Below, in pieces: positions 25,475 through 34,419 of a stretch of DNA of 50,467 bases. Position 1 is the first letter of the stretch. Each line of letters begins with the position of its first letter. This stretch comes from Alphaproteobacteria bacterium (GTDB lineage: Bacteria; Pseudomonadota; Alphaproteobacteria; Rhizobiales; Xanthobacteraceae), in contig JAPLPD010000176.1 of the NCBI GenBank assembly GCA_026400395.1, forward strand, positions 1 to 50,467. The letters run 5' to 3'. The translations under genes and the position numbers were made by a program. A model generated the notes under the pieces. That model saw only the letters and a list, made by a program, of their open reading frames with translations. It did not search any database and had not been told where the DNA came from.

Positions 25475-26503
25475 CTATTTTTCGCCTGCGAGAAGTTTCA
25501 GAACGCGCGCCTTCTGCTCGGGCGGAACCCCGTTCACCACCGCGGTCACGGTTTTTAGAGTACCGGCCGGATCGGTGTATTCGATGATCCGTTCCATCTT
25601 CTCGCCTTCCGCGATGAGCTGCGGATTGTGCAAGGTTTCCTTCACCGCCGCCTGCAGATAGGCAAGCCGCGCCGGCGGCACGCCCGGCGGCGCCATCAAC
25701 AGACGCCCGAGCCCTTCCAGGTTGGCAAGGAAATCCATCGCCCATATCCGGTCCGGCGCGATCTTCGCCGCCTCGAACACGGTTGGCCGGTCTTTGAAGA
25801 ACTGCGACTTGGTGCGCGAGATCGTCGCCAGCGCCCAGTTCTGCTTGGACTTCACAAAGTGGTTGGCCGAGGATTCCGGCACATAGACCGCGTCCATCTC
25901 GCCGCGCGTCACCGAGAGACCGGCGTCGGCGCTGCTCTTGTAGCCCTGCACGATGTGGCAATCGAGATTGAGCGCCTCGCAGGTGAAGGCCGCGCCGATG
26001 CCGAGACCCGACGTCCCACCGGCCGACGCCCATCGCCATTTCATCTTCGCGTCGATCGCCTGCTGCACCTCGCGGATCGGCGAATCCGGCCCCACCAGCC
26101 AGAGGCCGGGGGGCGCGCCCACGGTGGCCAGATAGGTGAACTTGGTGAGGTCGAAGCGCGCGGCCTGATCACCCGTGAGTTGAGCGATCCCGGCCATCGT
26201 GCCCTGAACCAGCGAGATGCTCAGGCCGTCCGGCGGCGCGATGTAGAGCTTGTTGAGAGCGACGAGGCCGCCAGCGCCGGGCACGTTCTCGACGATCACC
26301 GTCGTGCCCAAGGTCTTGGAGAGATATGGGGCGATCAGCCGCGAGAACACGTCATAGCCGCCGCCGACTCCGGAGCCGACCAGCATCCGCACCGTCTTGC
26401 CGGCGTAGAACGCCTTCTCGGCGTCCTGTGCATGCCCCGGCGACACCGGCAGAGCCCAATTGAGCGCAAGCGATAGCAAGACAACACGACGTATCGCGAT
26501 CAT
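25475..26503 (-). CDS. Divergent Bug/TctC-like substrate-binding protein
   Basis: 342 aa with GGGAGGGAA before the ATG. A signal peptide ends at SPGHAQ. The mature start FYAGKTVRMLVGSGVGGGYD differs from classical Bug proteins (no VPFAAGG); ENVPGAGGLVA replaces ENRPGAGG, and the usual HVPYRGG is replaced by VQGYKSSADAG. DTP-like PPDGLSISL replaces PDGYTLL. Two cysteines (TCEALNLDCH) could form a disulfide. It belongs to a distinct subgroup of tripartite-transporter receptors and probably binds a different ligand. It converges with the gene at 24526, 7 bases apart. Confidence 0.88.
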   Translation of the reverse strand: MIAIRRVVLLSLALNWALPVSPGHAQDAEKAFYAGKTVRMLVGSGVGGGYDVFSRLIAPYLSKTLGTTVIVENVPGAGGLVALNKLYIAPPDGLSISLVQGTMAGIAQLTGDQAARFDLTKFTYLATVGAPPGLWLVGPDSPIREVQQAIDAKMKWRWASAGGTSGLGIGAAFTCEALNLDCHIVQGYKSSADAGLSVTRGEMDAVYVPESSANHFVKSKQNWALATISRTKSQFFKDRPTVFEAAKIAPDRIWAMDFLANLEGLGRLLMAPPGVPPARLAYLQAAVKETLHNPQLIAEGEKMERIIEYTDPAGTLKTVTAVVNGVPPEQKARVLKLLAGEK

Positions 26504-26579
26504 GGCTTCCCTCCCCGACGTCAGGAGGCGGCATGGTAACGGGCCAAGCGGGTCCGATGGAAGGCCCGCGGGCGTCCTG

Positions 26580-27557
26580 CTAGTCGATCGTGATATTCGC
26601 TGCTTTCACGACCGGCCCCCAAATGTCCTCGCTCTCCTTGATCATCTCCCGCATCCGCTCCGGCGTGGTGCCCAGCGGCGCGGCTTCGAGCCTGAGGATC
26701 TTCTGCTGCATATCGGGCTGCTTGAATCCTTGGGCGATGGCTTCGGAAATCTTCTTCGCGATCTCCTTCGGCGTGCCGGGCGGCGCCGACACCGCCATCC
26801 AGGTACTCGCCGTCACGCCGGGGATGGTCTCCGACATCGTCTGCACGTTGGGATAGTCCTTCAGCCGCTGCTCGCTCGCCACCGCGAGGAACTTGAGGTT
26901 ACCCACGTCGATGTTCTGCTTGTTCGCCAGCAGATAGTCCGGAACCATGTCGATGTTGCCGCTGAGCGTGTCGTTGATCGCCGGAGCGCTGCCGCGATAC
27001 GGCACCTCGGTCATCTTGAATCCGGCCTTTAGCATCATCAGTTCGCCGAGCAGATGCCCGGTGTTGCCCTTGCCCTGATGGCCGTAGGTGACCTTGCCTG
27101 GATTGGCCTTGGCGTATTCGACAAAGCCCTTGAGGTCGTTCGCCGGGAAATCCTTCCGGACAATGACGATGAGCGGATAGATCGCCAGCACGCTGATCGG
27201 CTCCAGCGTCCGCGGATCGAACGCCGCCTTGGTGAACATCAGGTGGGTGATGCTGTAGCCGAGTTGAGGCGAGCACAGCAGTGTGTAGCCGTCCGGCTGG
27301 GCGCGCAGCACGGTCTCCATGCCGACCCGGCCGCCGGCGCCGCCCGGCCGGTTCTCGACCACAACTTGCTGGCCGAGCGCGGCGCTCGCTTTTTCTGCGG
27401 CGTAGCGGCACAGCAGATCCGCGGTTCCCCCGGCCGGCAGCGGAACCACCATGGTCATCGACCGCGACGGAAAGTCAGCCTGAGCCCGTGCCGCTCCGCA
27501 GCCGAGCGCGCAGAGCGCCGCGCCAATGGCCCAACCGGCGACCGAGCGTTGCAACAT
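26580..27557 (-). CDS. Bug/TctC-family substrate-binding protein
   Basis: 325 aa from ATG at 27557 after an AGGGAGGTC site; the 38 upstream codons do not look like protein. Signal ends at GAARAQ and contains Cys residues (ALCALGCG), which could just allow lipidation, but the cleavage site after AQ fits better. Pocket loops: VPLPAGGTADLLCR, ENRPGGAGGRVG, QPDGYTLL, HQGKGNTGH, EVPYRGSA. The TYGHQGKGNTGH segment replaces the usual T/SSGVGSxxH, a distinguishing mark. It is 111 bases downstream of the ACMSD-like gene, possibly in one operon with it. Confidence 0.93.
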   Translation of the reverse strand: MLQRSVAGWAIGAALCALGCGAARAQADFPSRSMTMVVPLPAGGTADLLCRYAAEKASAALGQQVVVENRPGGAGGRVGMETVLRAQPDGYTLLCSPQLGYSITHLMFTKAAFDPRTLEPISVLAIYPLIVIVRKDFPANDLKGFVEYAKANPGKVTYGHQGKGNTGHLLGELMMLKAGFKMTEVPYRGSAPAINDTLSGNIDMVPDYLLANKQNIDVGNLKFLAVASEQRLKDYPNVQTMSETIPGVTASTWMAVSAPPGTPKEIAKKISEAIAQGFKQPDMQQKILRLEAAPLGTTPERMREMIKESEDIWGPVVKAANITID

Positions 27558-27667
27558 GGATGACCTCCCTTGCGATACTTCGACAGTCATTGCGCGCAGC
27601 ATAAAACTTCCCCGGTCGTTTGCCAGCGCCGCCGCCTGCGACACAGGGTTGCGATGGTGCGCCGCGG

Positions 27668-28675
27668 TCACTTCACGCCGAACAGCGCCTGGGCATTCTT
27701 GTAGCTGATCTTCTCGCGATCCGCCGGCTTAAGATCGAGCGCCTCCAGCACCGCGATGGTCGAGCGGATGTAGCCGGGGCCCTTCTCCTTGTCGAACGGG
27801 CAGTCGGACGCGAAAAGCACCTTATCGGCGCCGAAGAAATCGATGCCGCAGACCATCGGCGCGCGCGCGCCTTCGATCGCGGTGTCGGCGTAGAAATCCT
27901 TGAAGTAGTCGAACGGGCGCTTCTTCAGGCTCTTGCGGAGCCCCTCGTAATCCTCGTCGGAGGTGCGCACGCCCATCTGATCGAACGAATGGCCGATGCG
28001 GCCTTCGAGATAGGGGATGACGCCGCCGAGATGGTGCGAGACGATCTTTAGGTTCGGATAGGTGTCCATGATCTTGGAGAAAATGAAGCGCGACAGCGCA
28101 ACGCCGGTCTCAAACGGCCAGCCGAGCACGCTGCAGATCTCGTACTTCGATTTGTCCTCGCCCTGGTAATCGATCATCTCGCGGCTGCGGGCCGGGTGCA
28201 GCAGGATCGGCTTGCCGGACTTCTCGATCACCTCGTAGAGCGGCCAGAATTCCTTGCCGTCGATTGCCTTGCCGTTGACGTTGGTGCCGAGCTGAACCGC
28301 GTGGGCGCCGTTCTTCAGGGCGCGCTCGGCCTCCTTCGCCGCCGCTTCCGGCGCGTTCATCGGCACCACCGCCGAATAGCCGACGAAGCGGTCGGGATGC
28401 TTGGCGCAGACCTCGGCCAGGCCGTCGTTGGCGAGCTTCGCCATCTCCGGCGTCTTGTCCGGGCCCCACAGCCGGTCGATCATCGGCAGGCCGAGCGACA
28501 GCACCTGCGTGTAATCGGGAAACTGATCGACCACCTTCATCCGCAGATCGAGATCGTAGAGCGCCGGGATGCCGCGAACCCGCTTGCCGATATCCTTCTG
28601 CCCGGCAGGAGATTCCACCAGCGCGTCGAAATAACGCTTCGGGCTGAAATGACAGAACGCGTCGATGTAGCGCAT
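27668..28675 (-). CDS. Amidohydrolase-2 (ACMSD-like) family protein, probable decarboxylase
   Basis: 335 aa. TIM-barrel amidohydrolase of the ACMSD/gamma-resorcylate decarboxylase group: VVPMNAPEAAAKEAERALKN, HPARSREMIDYQGEDK, IVSHHLGGVIPYLEGRIGHS, and DKVLFASDCPFDKEKGP (metal Asp). The N-terminal metal motif, usually HxH, reads DAFCHFSP, so the first metal His is missing and only His9 remains. Family members decarboxylate aromatic or muconate acids, or hydrolyse lactones. The start overlaps the start region of the divergent UbiD gene, and its upstream segment holds that gene's control region. Both being decarboxylase families suggests a shared aromatic-acid pathway. Confidence 0.88.
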   Translation of the reverse strand: MRYIDAFCHFSPKRYFDALVESPAGQKDIGKRVRGIPALYDLDLRMKVVDQFPDYTQVLSLGLPMIDRLWGPDKTPEMAKLANDGLAEVCAKHPDRFVGYSAVVPMNAPEAAAKEAERALKNGAHAVQLGTNVNGKAIDGKEFWPLYEVIEKSGKPILLHPARSREMIDYQGEDKSKYEICSVLGWPFETGVALSRFIFSKIMDTYPNLKIVSHHLGGVIPYLEGRIGHSFDQMGVRTSDEDYEGLRKSLKKRPFDYFKDFYADTAIEGARAPMVCGIDFFGADKVLFASDCPFDKEKGPGYIRSTIAVLEALDLKPADREKISYKNAQALFGVK

Positions 28676-28736
28676 GGGACACTCCGTGGCTAAGCTGAAA
28701 ACGGCGGCTGAAACGGACCACCAGAAGGCGGGTATT

Positions 28737-30197
28737 GTGATCTACAAGGATTTGCGCGGCTTCCTCAAGCAGGTGGACGACCTTGGCGTGCTGCGGCGCA
28801 TGCATGGCGCCGATCCCAAATTCGAGCTAGGCGGCATCACCGAGGTGGCGGCAGGAACGCCGGAATGCCCGGCGCTGCTGTTCGAACAGATCAAAGGGTG
28901 CGCGCCGGACGTGCGCGTCTTTACCAACGCCACCACCACGCCACAGCGGGCCGCGCTCGCGCTGGGTATCGATCCGTCGCTGAGGCCGCTCGATGCCCTG
29001 AAGGCGTGGATGAAGAAACGGCAGACCTTGACGCCGCACAAGCCTATCGAAGTGGCGAAGTCGCCGTTCATGGAGAATTCCATGCGCGGGCGCGACGTCG
29101 ACCTGACCAAGCTGCCGGCACCGTACTGGCACCGCAAGGACGGCGGCCCGTACATCGGCTCGGGCTCCCTCGTGATCATGCGCGATCCGGACGGCGGCTG
29201 GATCAATGCCTCGATCTATCGCGTGCAGGTGCATTCGGGGGACCGCGTCACGATCCAGTTCGACCACCCCGGCCGGCACGGCGCGATCATCGCCAAGAAA
29301 TACTGGGACAGCGGCAAGCCCTGCCCCGTCGCCGTCGTGAACGGCGAGGACCCCGCCTTGTTCATTGCCGGCTTCGAGTATCTGCCGGATGGCCAGTCCG
29401 AGTTCGACTTCGCAGGCGCCATCAAGGGCGCACCGATGGAGATGTTTCCCGGCCCGCTCACCGGCCTGCCGCTGCCAGCGCATGCCGAAATCATTCTCGA
29501 AGGCGAACTGCTGCCCGATGTCACCTTGCCGGAGGGACCGTTCGGCGAGTTCACCGGATACTACGCCGCCGACGCCCGTCCTGCCCCGGTCATGCAGGTG
29601 TCCGCCGTTCACCACCGCGACGATCCGATCCTGCTCGGTTCGCCGCCGATGAAGCCGCCGCGCTTCCATTTCGGCCTGCCGTTCCGCGCCGCTTCGATGT
29701 GGAGCAATCTGGAGATGGCGGGCGTAACCGACGTCACGGGCGTCTGGCAGCATGTCGCCCAGCTTATGACCGTGGTGGCGCTGAAGCAGCGCTACGCCGG
29801 TCATGCCAAGCGCGCGGCGCTGATTGCCGCCGCCAACAGCTACATGGGACGCCTTGTCGTCGTGGTGGACGACGACGTCGACCCATCCAACCTCGCCGAC
29901 GTGATGTGGGCCGTCACCACGCGCTGCGAACCGGCCGAGCAGATCGACATTGTGCGCAACGCCTGGAGTTCGGCGCTCGACCCGCGCATCCCCGATGAGT
30001 ACAAGCGTGCCGGCATCACCTCGCATTCGAAAGCGATCATCGAGGCGGTCCGCCCGTTCGGCTGGAAGGATAAATTCCCTCCAACCTCGGCGCTGACCGC
30101 CGCGGAGGCCAGGGAGATTAATCTGAAGTGGGGCGCTACGATTTCCGGCCGGAAGGCGCCGGCGGCAAAGGCCAAACCTGCGCGCAAGCGCCGCTAG
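28737..30197 (+). CDS. UbiD-family prenyl-FMN-dependent decarboxylase
   Basis: 486 aa from GTG 28737; AAGGCGG upstream and the family start IYKDLRGFLKQVDDLG support it, though GTG 28686 or ATG 28674 are possible. Motifs: KLPAPYWHRKDGGPYIGSG, WINASIYRVQVHSGDRVTIQ (Asn for metal, Arg for prenyl-FMN), AHAEIILEGELLPDVTLPEG and GPFGEFTGYYA (Glu). It reversibly (de)carboxylates aromatic or alpha,beta-unsaturated acids and needs prenylated FMN made by UbiX, not present here. The C-terminus is a basic Lys/Ala/Arg tail. It is divergent from the ACMSD-like gene. Substrate unknown; a hydroxybenzoate-type acid is the likeliest class. Confidence 0.93.
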   Translation: MIYKDLRGFLKQVDDLGVLRRMHGADPKFELGGITEVAAGTPECPALLFEQIKGCAPDVRVFTNATTTPQRAALALGIDPSLRPLDALKAWMKKRQTLTPHKPIEVAKSPFMENSMRGRDVDLTKLPAPYWHRKDGGPYIGSGSLVIMRDPDGGWINASIYRVQVHSGDRVTIQFDHPGRHGAIIAKKYWDSGKPCPVAVVNGEDPALFIAGFEYLPDGQSEFDFAGAIKGAPMEMFPGPLTGLPLPAHAEIILEGELLPDVTLPEGPFGEFTGYYAADARPAPVMQVSAVHHRDDPILLGSPPMKPPRFHFGLPFRAASMWSNLEMAGVTDVTGVWQHVAQLMTVVALKQRYAGHAKRAALIAAANSYMGRLVVVVDDDVDPSNLADVMWAVTTRCEPAEQIDIVRNAWSSALDPRIPDEYKRAGITSHSKAIIEAVRPFGWKDKFPPTSALTAAEAREINLKWGATISGRKAPAAKAKPARKRR

Positions 30198-30211
30198 ATT
30201 AGGACCGGCGA

Positions 30212-31990
30212 CTACTTGCCGGTTTTAGTCCCAGCCGCCTTGTCCGGCGAGAAATACACATCGACCTTCATGCCGGTGGTCAGCAGACCGGGCTGCGTCA
30301 CCCGAAGCACGACCTCCACCGCCTCGACGTCGTTGCGGTTGCCCGACCCCCGCGAACTCATCCGCGACGGCTCGACCAGCGGCGCAATGGACGTCACCGT
30401 GCCGGCAAACTCCCGGTCGGCGAAAGCGGCGGCACGGATCGAGGCTGTTTGACCGACCTTGATGCCGGCCACATCGCGCTCATCCAGTTCCGCCCGCACG
30501 TTCAGCATCGAGACGTTGGCGACCAGAACCAGCGGCTGCTGCGCCGTCGGCGCGACCAGTTCACCGGGATTGATGTTGAGTTGCAGCACGGTGCCGTCGA
30601 TTGGCGCGCGGATGCGAAGCTTCTCCAGATTGACCCGGGCGAACGCCACATCGCCGCGCGCCGAGATAGTCTGCGCTTCGTTCGGCGTCGGCAGTGGCGC
30701 ATCGATGCCGCGAAACGCAGCCTGCCGCTTGCCAAGCTCATCCTTGGCGCGTGCCAGAGCCGCGCGAGCCTCGGCAAGCTCGGCCACCGGCTTGCCGCTG
30801 GCCCGCGTGGCCATCGCCGCCCGATCCACCGCGGCTTGGGCGTCGAACACAGCCGTCTCGGCCTCGGCAATCGCATCCTCGGCCCGGCGGCGGTCGCTGG
30901 CCTTGCCGGTCACCGTCGTTTCATCCCGCAAGCGCCGACGCATCGCGGCTTGGGTCTCCGCCGCCATGTAGCGCGACTGGATTTCGTCGTCGTTGAGCAG
31001 GATCATAGGCTCGCCGGCGAACACCGTGTCGTTGACCTTGACCAGCACCTTGCTGACCACGCCGATGGCGGGCGCAGCGACCTTGATGATGCCGGACAGC
31101 GGCTCAACGCGGCCGGGCGCCACCGCGAGCCAGCGCCTGTCGTTTTGCTGCGCCGACGCAGCCGAAGAAATTCCATCGCCACCCGGGGCCGTCGCCACGA
31201 CGACGCCCGCGATCAAAACCAGACCCAGGCCGCACAAAAGGGGCGCGTTGCGCTTCGACATGCTCATAATTTTTTTCAGAATATCCGACTTGTGCCCCGC
31301 CCCGCCGACTTCTTCGCGGACGATATGTCCGTCCTCGATATGAACGATCCGGCCGGCAAACGTGATCAGCCGCGGATCGTGGGTGACGACCAGCACGCTG
31401 CGGCAGGCATCCTTGGCGATGTCCGCCAGGATGGTCATCACCGCCTTGCCGTTTTCGCTGTCGAGCGCCGCGCTCGGCTCGTCGGCGAGGATCACCGAAG
31501 CGTCGCCGACCACCGCTCGGGCAATCGCCACCCGCTGCTGCTCGCCCCCGCTCAATTCGTTCGGGAAGTTTCCGGCCTTGCCGGAGAGCCCGACCCGAGC
31601 CAATGCCGCCAGCGACTTGTCCCGGGCGGCCTTGCCGCTTTCGCCTCGGACATCGAGCGCCAGCCGCACGTTGTCGGCGGCCGTCAGTGTCGGGAACAAG
31701 TGATAGGACTGGAACACGAAGCCTATGTTCTCCCGGCGAAGTCTTGCCAGATCCTCCGGCGTCTTGCCCGAGATCAAATCGCCCCGGACGCGGACGGCCC
31801 CTTCGGTCGGCGTCAGCATGCAACCGAGGATCGACAATAACGTGGTTTTGCCGCTGCCGGAGGGGCCCATCAATAGCGTCAATTCGCCGCCCTTGAGCGC
31901 CAGGTCGACACCCTTCAGCGCTCGAATTTGTGCGGCGCCATGGCCCAGGTCTTTGACGATGCCGGTCGCCTCCATCACCAGGACGGTCAT
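30212..31990 (-). CDS. Fused ABC ATPase and HlyD-type membrane-fusion protein of a DevBCA/MacAB-like exporter
   Basis: 592 aa from ATG at 31990. Residues 1-240 are a LolD/MacB/DevA-type ATPase: GPSGSGKT (42-49), FVFQSYHLFP, LSGGEQQR, ILADEPSAALD, VVTHDPRL. Residues ~247-266 are one membrane span (LLCGLGLVLIAGVVVATA) and the rest is an HlyD/DevB adaptor: lipoyl-like half APGRVEPLSGIIKVAAPAIG, an Ala/Glu-rich coiled coil, LRIRAPIDGTVLQLNINPGE, and a beta-barrel domain. Such parts are normally two genes. The join is at AAAAAAA (31270-31276); one A fewer would end the ATPase at TGA overlapping ATGAGC, a good start for the adaptor at 31267. So this is either a true fusion, slippage-made, or a sequence indel. 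The start overlaps the permease stop (ATGA). Confidence 0.85.
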   Translation of the reverse strand: MTVLVMEATGIVKDLGHGAAQIRALKGVDLALKGGELTLLMGPSGSGKTTLLSILGCMLTPTEGAVRVRGDLISGKTPEDLARLRRENIGFVFQSYHLFPTLTAADNVRLALDVRGESGKAARDKSLAALARVGLSGKAGNFPNELSGGEQQRVAIARAVVGDASVILADEPSAALDSENGKAVMTILADIAKDACRSVLVVTHDPRLITFAGRIVHIEDGHIVREEVGGAGHKSDILKKIMSMSKRNAPLLCGLGLVLIAGVVVATAPGGDGISSAASAQQNDRRWLAVAPGRVEPLSGIIKVAAPAIGVVSKVLVKVNDTVFAGEPMILLNDDEIQSRYMAAETQAAMRRRLRDETTVTGKASDRRRAEDAIAEAETAVFDAQAAVDRAAMATRASGKPVAELAEARAALARAKDELGKRQAAFRGIDAPLPTPNEAQTISARGDVAFARVNLEKLRIRAPIDGTVLQLNINPGELVAPTAQQPLVLVANVSMLNVRAELDERDVAGIKVGQTASIRAAAFADREFAGTVTSIAPLVEPSRMSSRGSGNRNDVEAVEVVLRVTQPGLLTTGMKVDVYFSPDKAAGTKTGK

Positions 31991-33120
31991 CGGGTGAACA
32001 CCACGGCCGGGTCGATACGGGTCACCTTCATAATCGCCGCGATCGCCGAGACCACGCACATAACGACGGTCAGCGCGAACAGGCCGACGCTGAGCGCAGG
32101 CGTGACGACAATCGGCAGCGCGCCCGCCGATGACAGATACACCACCAAAAGACTCACCAGGTAGGCGAGACCGAAACCGATCACCGCGCTCAGCAACGCC
32201 TGGCAGATGATGACGTTGTAGATGTAGCGGCGCGACGAACCGATGGCGCGCAGCGTGGCGAACTCGTTGAGGTGATCCTTGGTGCTGGAATAGAGAGTCT
32301 GCGCGACGATCACGGTACCGACGATGATGCCGAGCAACGCTCCGGCGAACAGCGCCGCACCCGCGCCGGTGCCGAACAGCCAGAACTGGCGGCTGCGCTC
32401 GCGAAACTCGCCCGGCGTCAGCACCTCGACATCGGTGAGGCTGTTCAGCAGGTCGCGGCGAACCTTCTGAACGTCCGCGCCCGCGGCGACGCGGACCAGG
32501 AAATAGGTCGCCTTGCTCGACGGGGTTCCGGTGTGGGCCCGCGCCCGATCGACATCCATGAACACATAAGGCGTCGTGGTGAACGAGCGGATGCCGTCAG
32601 TGACCACCGAGACGCGGACGCTCTGCTGGCGAATTTCCGCGCGCGCACCAAGCCCCGTGATGCCGAGCCGGTCGAAGTAGCTGCGGTCCACCGCGACCGC
32701 GTTCGGCGTGGACAGCGACTCGACGCGGCCGTCCACCACGTTCCATGGCTCAAGCCCGCCCGAGCGAAGGTCCGTCCCGACCACGAACACCGGCGTGGAT
32801 GAGCCGCCCGGCGTCCGCCAGTCGGAGAATCCGATCACCACGGGGACCGCTTCGACAGTGCCCGGCACCGCCAATGCACGGCTGCGCTGGCGCGTGTCCA
32901 GCAACGAGGGATCCTCGAAGCACTTCGTACCCTTCTGCATGATCCAGAGATCGGCCGACGCGTGATCGATCATGGTCGTCACCATCTGCCCGAAGCCGAG
33001 GTAGAGGCCCATCTGCACCGTCACCAGCACGATGGAGAACACGATACCGATCACCGTCGCGATGAATCGTAACCGATCGTGAAACAAATTGCGGAACGCG
33101 AGCGTGAAGACCAGTGGCAT
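31987..33120 (-). CDS. DevC/MacB-like FtsX-type ABC permease
   Basis: 377 aa. An N-terminal span (IATVIGIVFSIVLVTVQMGL) is followed by a large periplasmic domain (ASADLWIMQKGTKCFEDPSL, VIGFSDWRTPGG, FVVGTDLRSG) and three C-terminal spans (FAGALLGIIVGTVIVAQTLY, LLSAVIGFGLAYLVSLLVVY, VGLFALTVVMCVVSAIAAIM). ATLRAIGSSRRYIYNVI is the FtsX-type coupling region. Together with the downstream ATPase/adaptor protein it forms an exporter of the DevBCA/MacAB kind, moving glycolipids, peptides or drugs to an outer-membrane channel. It is translationally coupled (ATGA) to the ATPase. No TolC-like gene nearby. The upstream acyltransferase ends 48 bases before this start. Confidence 0.92.
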   Translation of the reverse strand: MPLVFTLAFRNLFHDRLRFIATVIGIVFSIVLVTVQMGLYLGFGQMVTTMIDHASADLWIMQKGTKCFEDPSLLDTRQRSRALAVPGTVEAVPVVIGFSDWRTPGGSSTPVFVVGTDLRSGGLEPWNVVDGRVESLSTPNAVAVDRSYFDRLGITGLGARAEIRQQSVRVSVVTDGIRSFTTTPYVFMDVDRARAHTGTPSSKATYFLVRVAAGADVQKVRRDLLNSLTDVEVLTPGEFRERSRQFWLFGTGAGAALFAGALLGIIVGTVIVAQTLYSSTKDHLNEFATLRAIGSSRRYIYNVIICQALLSAVIGFGLAYLVSLLVVYLSSAGALPIVVTPALSVGLFALTVVMCVVSAIAAIMKVTRIDPAVVFTR

Positions 33121-33168
33121 ACCGAAGCCCGATTTCGAATCGCCCCGCGCGCATTTGACCGGGAAAAG

Positions 33169-34419
33169 CTACCCCGGCAAATCGTCCTGCTTGACCAGCC
33201 TGGCCGGCGCCGGCTCGCCGAAGCTTGCGCCCATCCAGCGCTTGGCATGGGCCAGATGGCTGGCCCAGCGCACATTGCCGAAAGCCACAGCCGCGGACCA
33301 GCTCAGCGCCAAGGTGAAGCCGAACACGATCGCAGCCTTGCCGATTGCGAACAGCGCGACGGGCAACAGAGCGAACTGCAACCAGACGACAAAGATGTAG
33401 TGCAGCATGTACATGCTGTAGGCGTTGACCGAGAGGCTATCGAGAATTCGCGTCCGCTCCCGTGCGAAACTCAGACACAGCGCCAACAGGACGAAACAAC
33501 CGGTTGCGCAGGCCGTGACGAAGCCGATGCCGGCGGCGATCTGCACCGGCAGTGCCGCCTTCGCGCCGTCCAGCATCTGCGAGGTCGGCAACGCCCACAC
33601 CACGAAGCCCGCCACCGACGCAGCAAGCCAGGCGGGCCAGTGCCGCGCCAGCGCACCATCGATCGCCAGCAGGCCGCGATCGATGCCGTAAGCGCCGACC
33701 GCGCAGCCAGCGAAGAAGTAGATCAGATAGTGCAGCGAGCGGCTGATCTGGAACGAGAACGGCCCGAAGCTCACCCACTCCCATGGCGAATACGTCAGCG
33801 CGAGCGGCAGGTAGGCCGGAGCCGTCAACGCCGACAGCGCGGCGAAGAAACGAACCGGATGCGCGCGGCCGGTTGCGGCCATGCGTCCCAAACGTTCGCT
33901 CCAGCCGGGAACGAACCGTTGCAGGCCCGCCGCCAGCGCATTGAGCGCCAGCAGTTGCCAGAGGAACCACTGCGGCCCGCAAGGCCAGAACGGCAGCGCG
34001 GTCAGTTGCTGCCAATACGCGCTTACGCTCGGATCGGCGGCGGTCACACTATAGGGCGGGAAATAGGTGATCGGCGTCAAAAGCACGACAACCAGAACGA
34101 GCGGCAGACCGATGCGGAACAGCCGGTCCGAGATGAACGTGGCGCTGCCCTTTCGAGTCAGGCTCGACGGCACAAACAGGCCGGACAGAAAAAACATCAG
34201 CGACATCAGGCTGAGGTCCTGCCAGGCGCAGAACAGGTCGAAGCCGAAAAAGCGCTCGCTGTCGACGATCGGGATCGCCTGCCAGCGGTAGGGCGCCTCT
34301 CCGAACGGGCGGGCGACCGGCGGCAGCGATGCGAGGTAAGCCAGGATGGAATGAAACGCCAGAACCGTGACGATCACAACCGCGCGCAGGTTGCTCAGAG
34401 CCATGCTGGATCGTGACAT
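33169..34419 (-). CDS. Membrane acyltransferase, acyltransferase-3 (OpgC-like) family
   Basis: 416 aa with about ten hydrophobic spans. Family markers: SNLRAVVIVTVLAFHSILAY with the catalytic His in the first span, LSLMSLMFFLSGLFVPSSL, and FISDRLFRIGLP. The last span region (NAYSMYMLHYIFVVWLQFA) is also typical. Such proteins move acyl or succinyl groups onto extracytoplasmic sugars, glucans or lipids. Co-orientation and 48-base spacing to the exporter genes suggest a surface glycolipid or glycan role; this is inference. The start could be Met6 instead; no strong ribosome binding site precedes either. Confidence 0.88.
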   Translation of the reverse strand: MSRSSMALSNLRAVVIVTVLAFHSILAYLASLPPVARPFGEAPYRWQAIPIVDSERFFGFDLFCAWQDLSLMSLMFFLSGLFVPSSLTRKGSATFISDRLFRIGLPLVLVVVLLTPITYFPPYSVTAADPSVSAYWQQLTALPFWPCGPQWFLWQLLALNALAAGLQRFVPGWSERLGRMAATGRAHPVRFFAALSALTAPAYLPLALTYSPWEWVSFGPFSFQISRSLHYLIYFFAGCAVGAYGIDRGLLAIDGALARHWPAWLAASVAGFVVWALPTSQMLDGAKAALPVQIAAGIGFVTACATGCFVLLALCLSFARERTRILDSLSVNAYSMYMLHYIFVVWLQFALLPVALFAIGKAAIVFGFTLALSWSAAVAFGNVRWASHLAHAKRWMGASFGEPAPARLVKQDDLPG

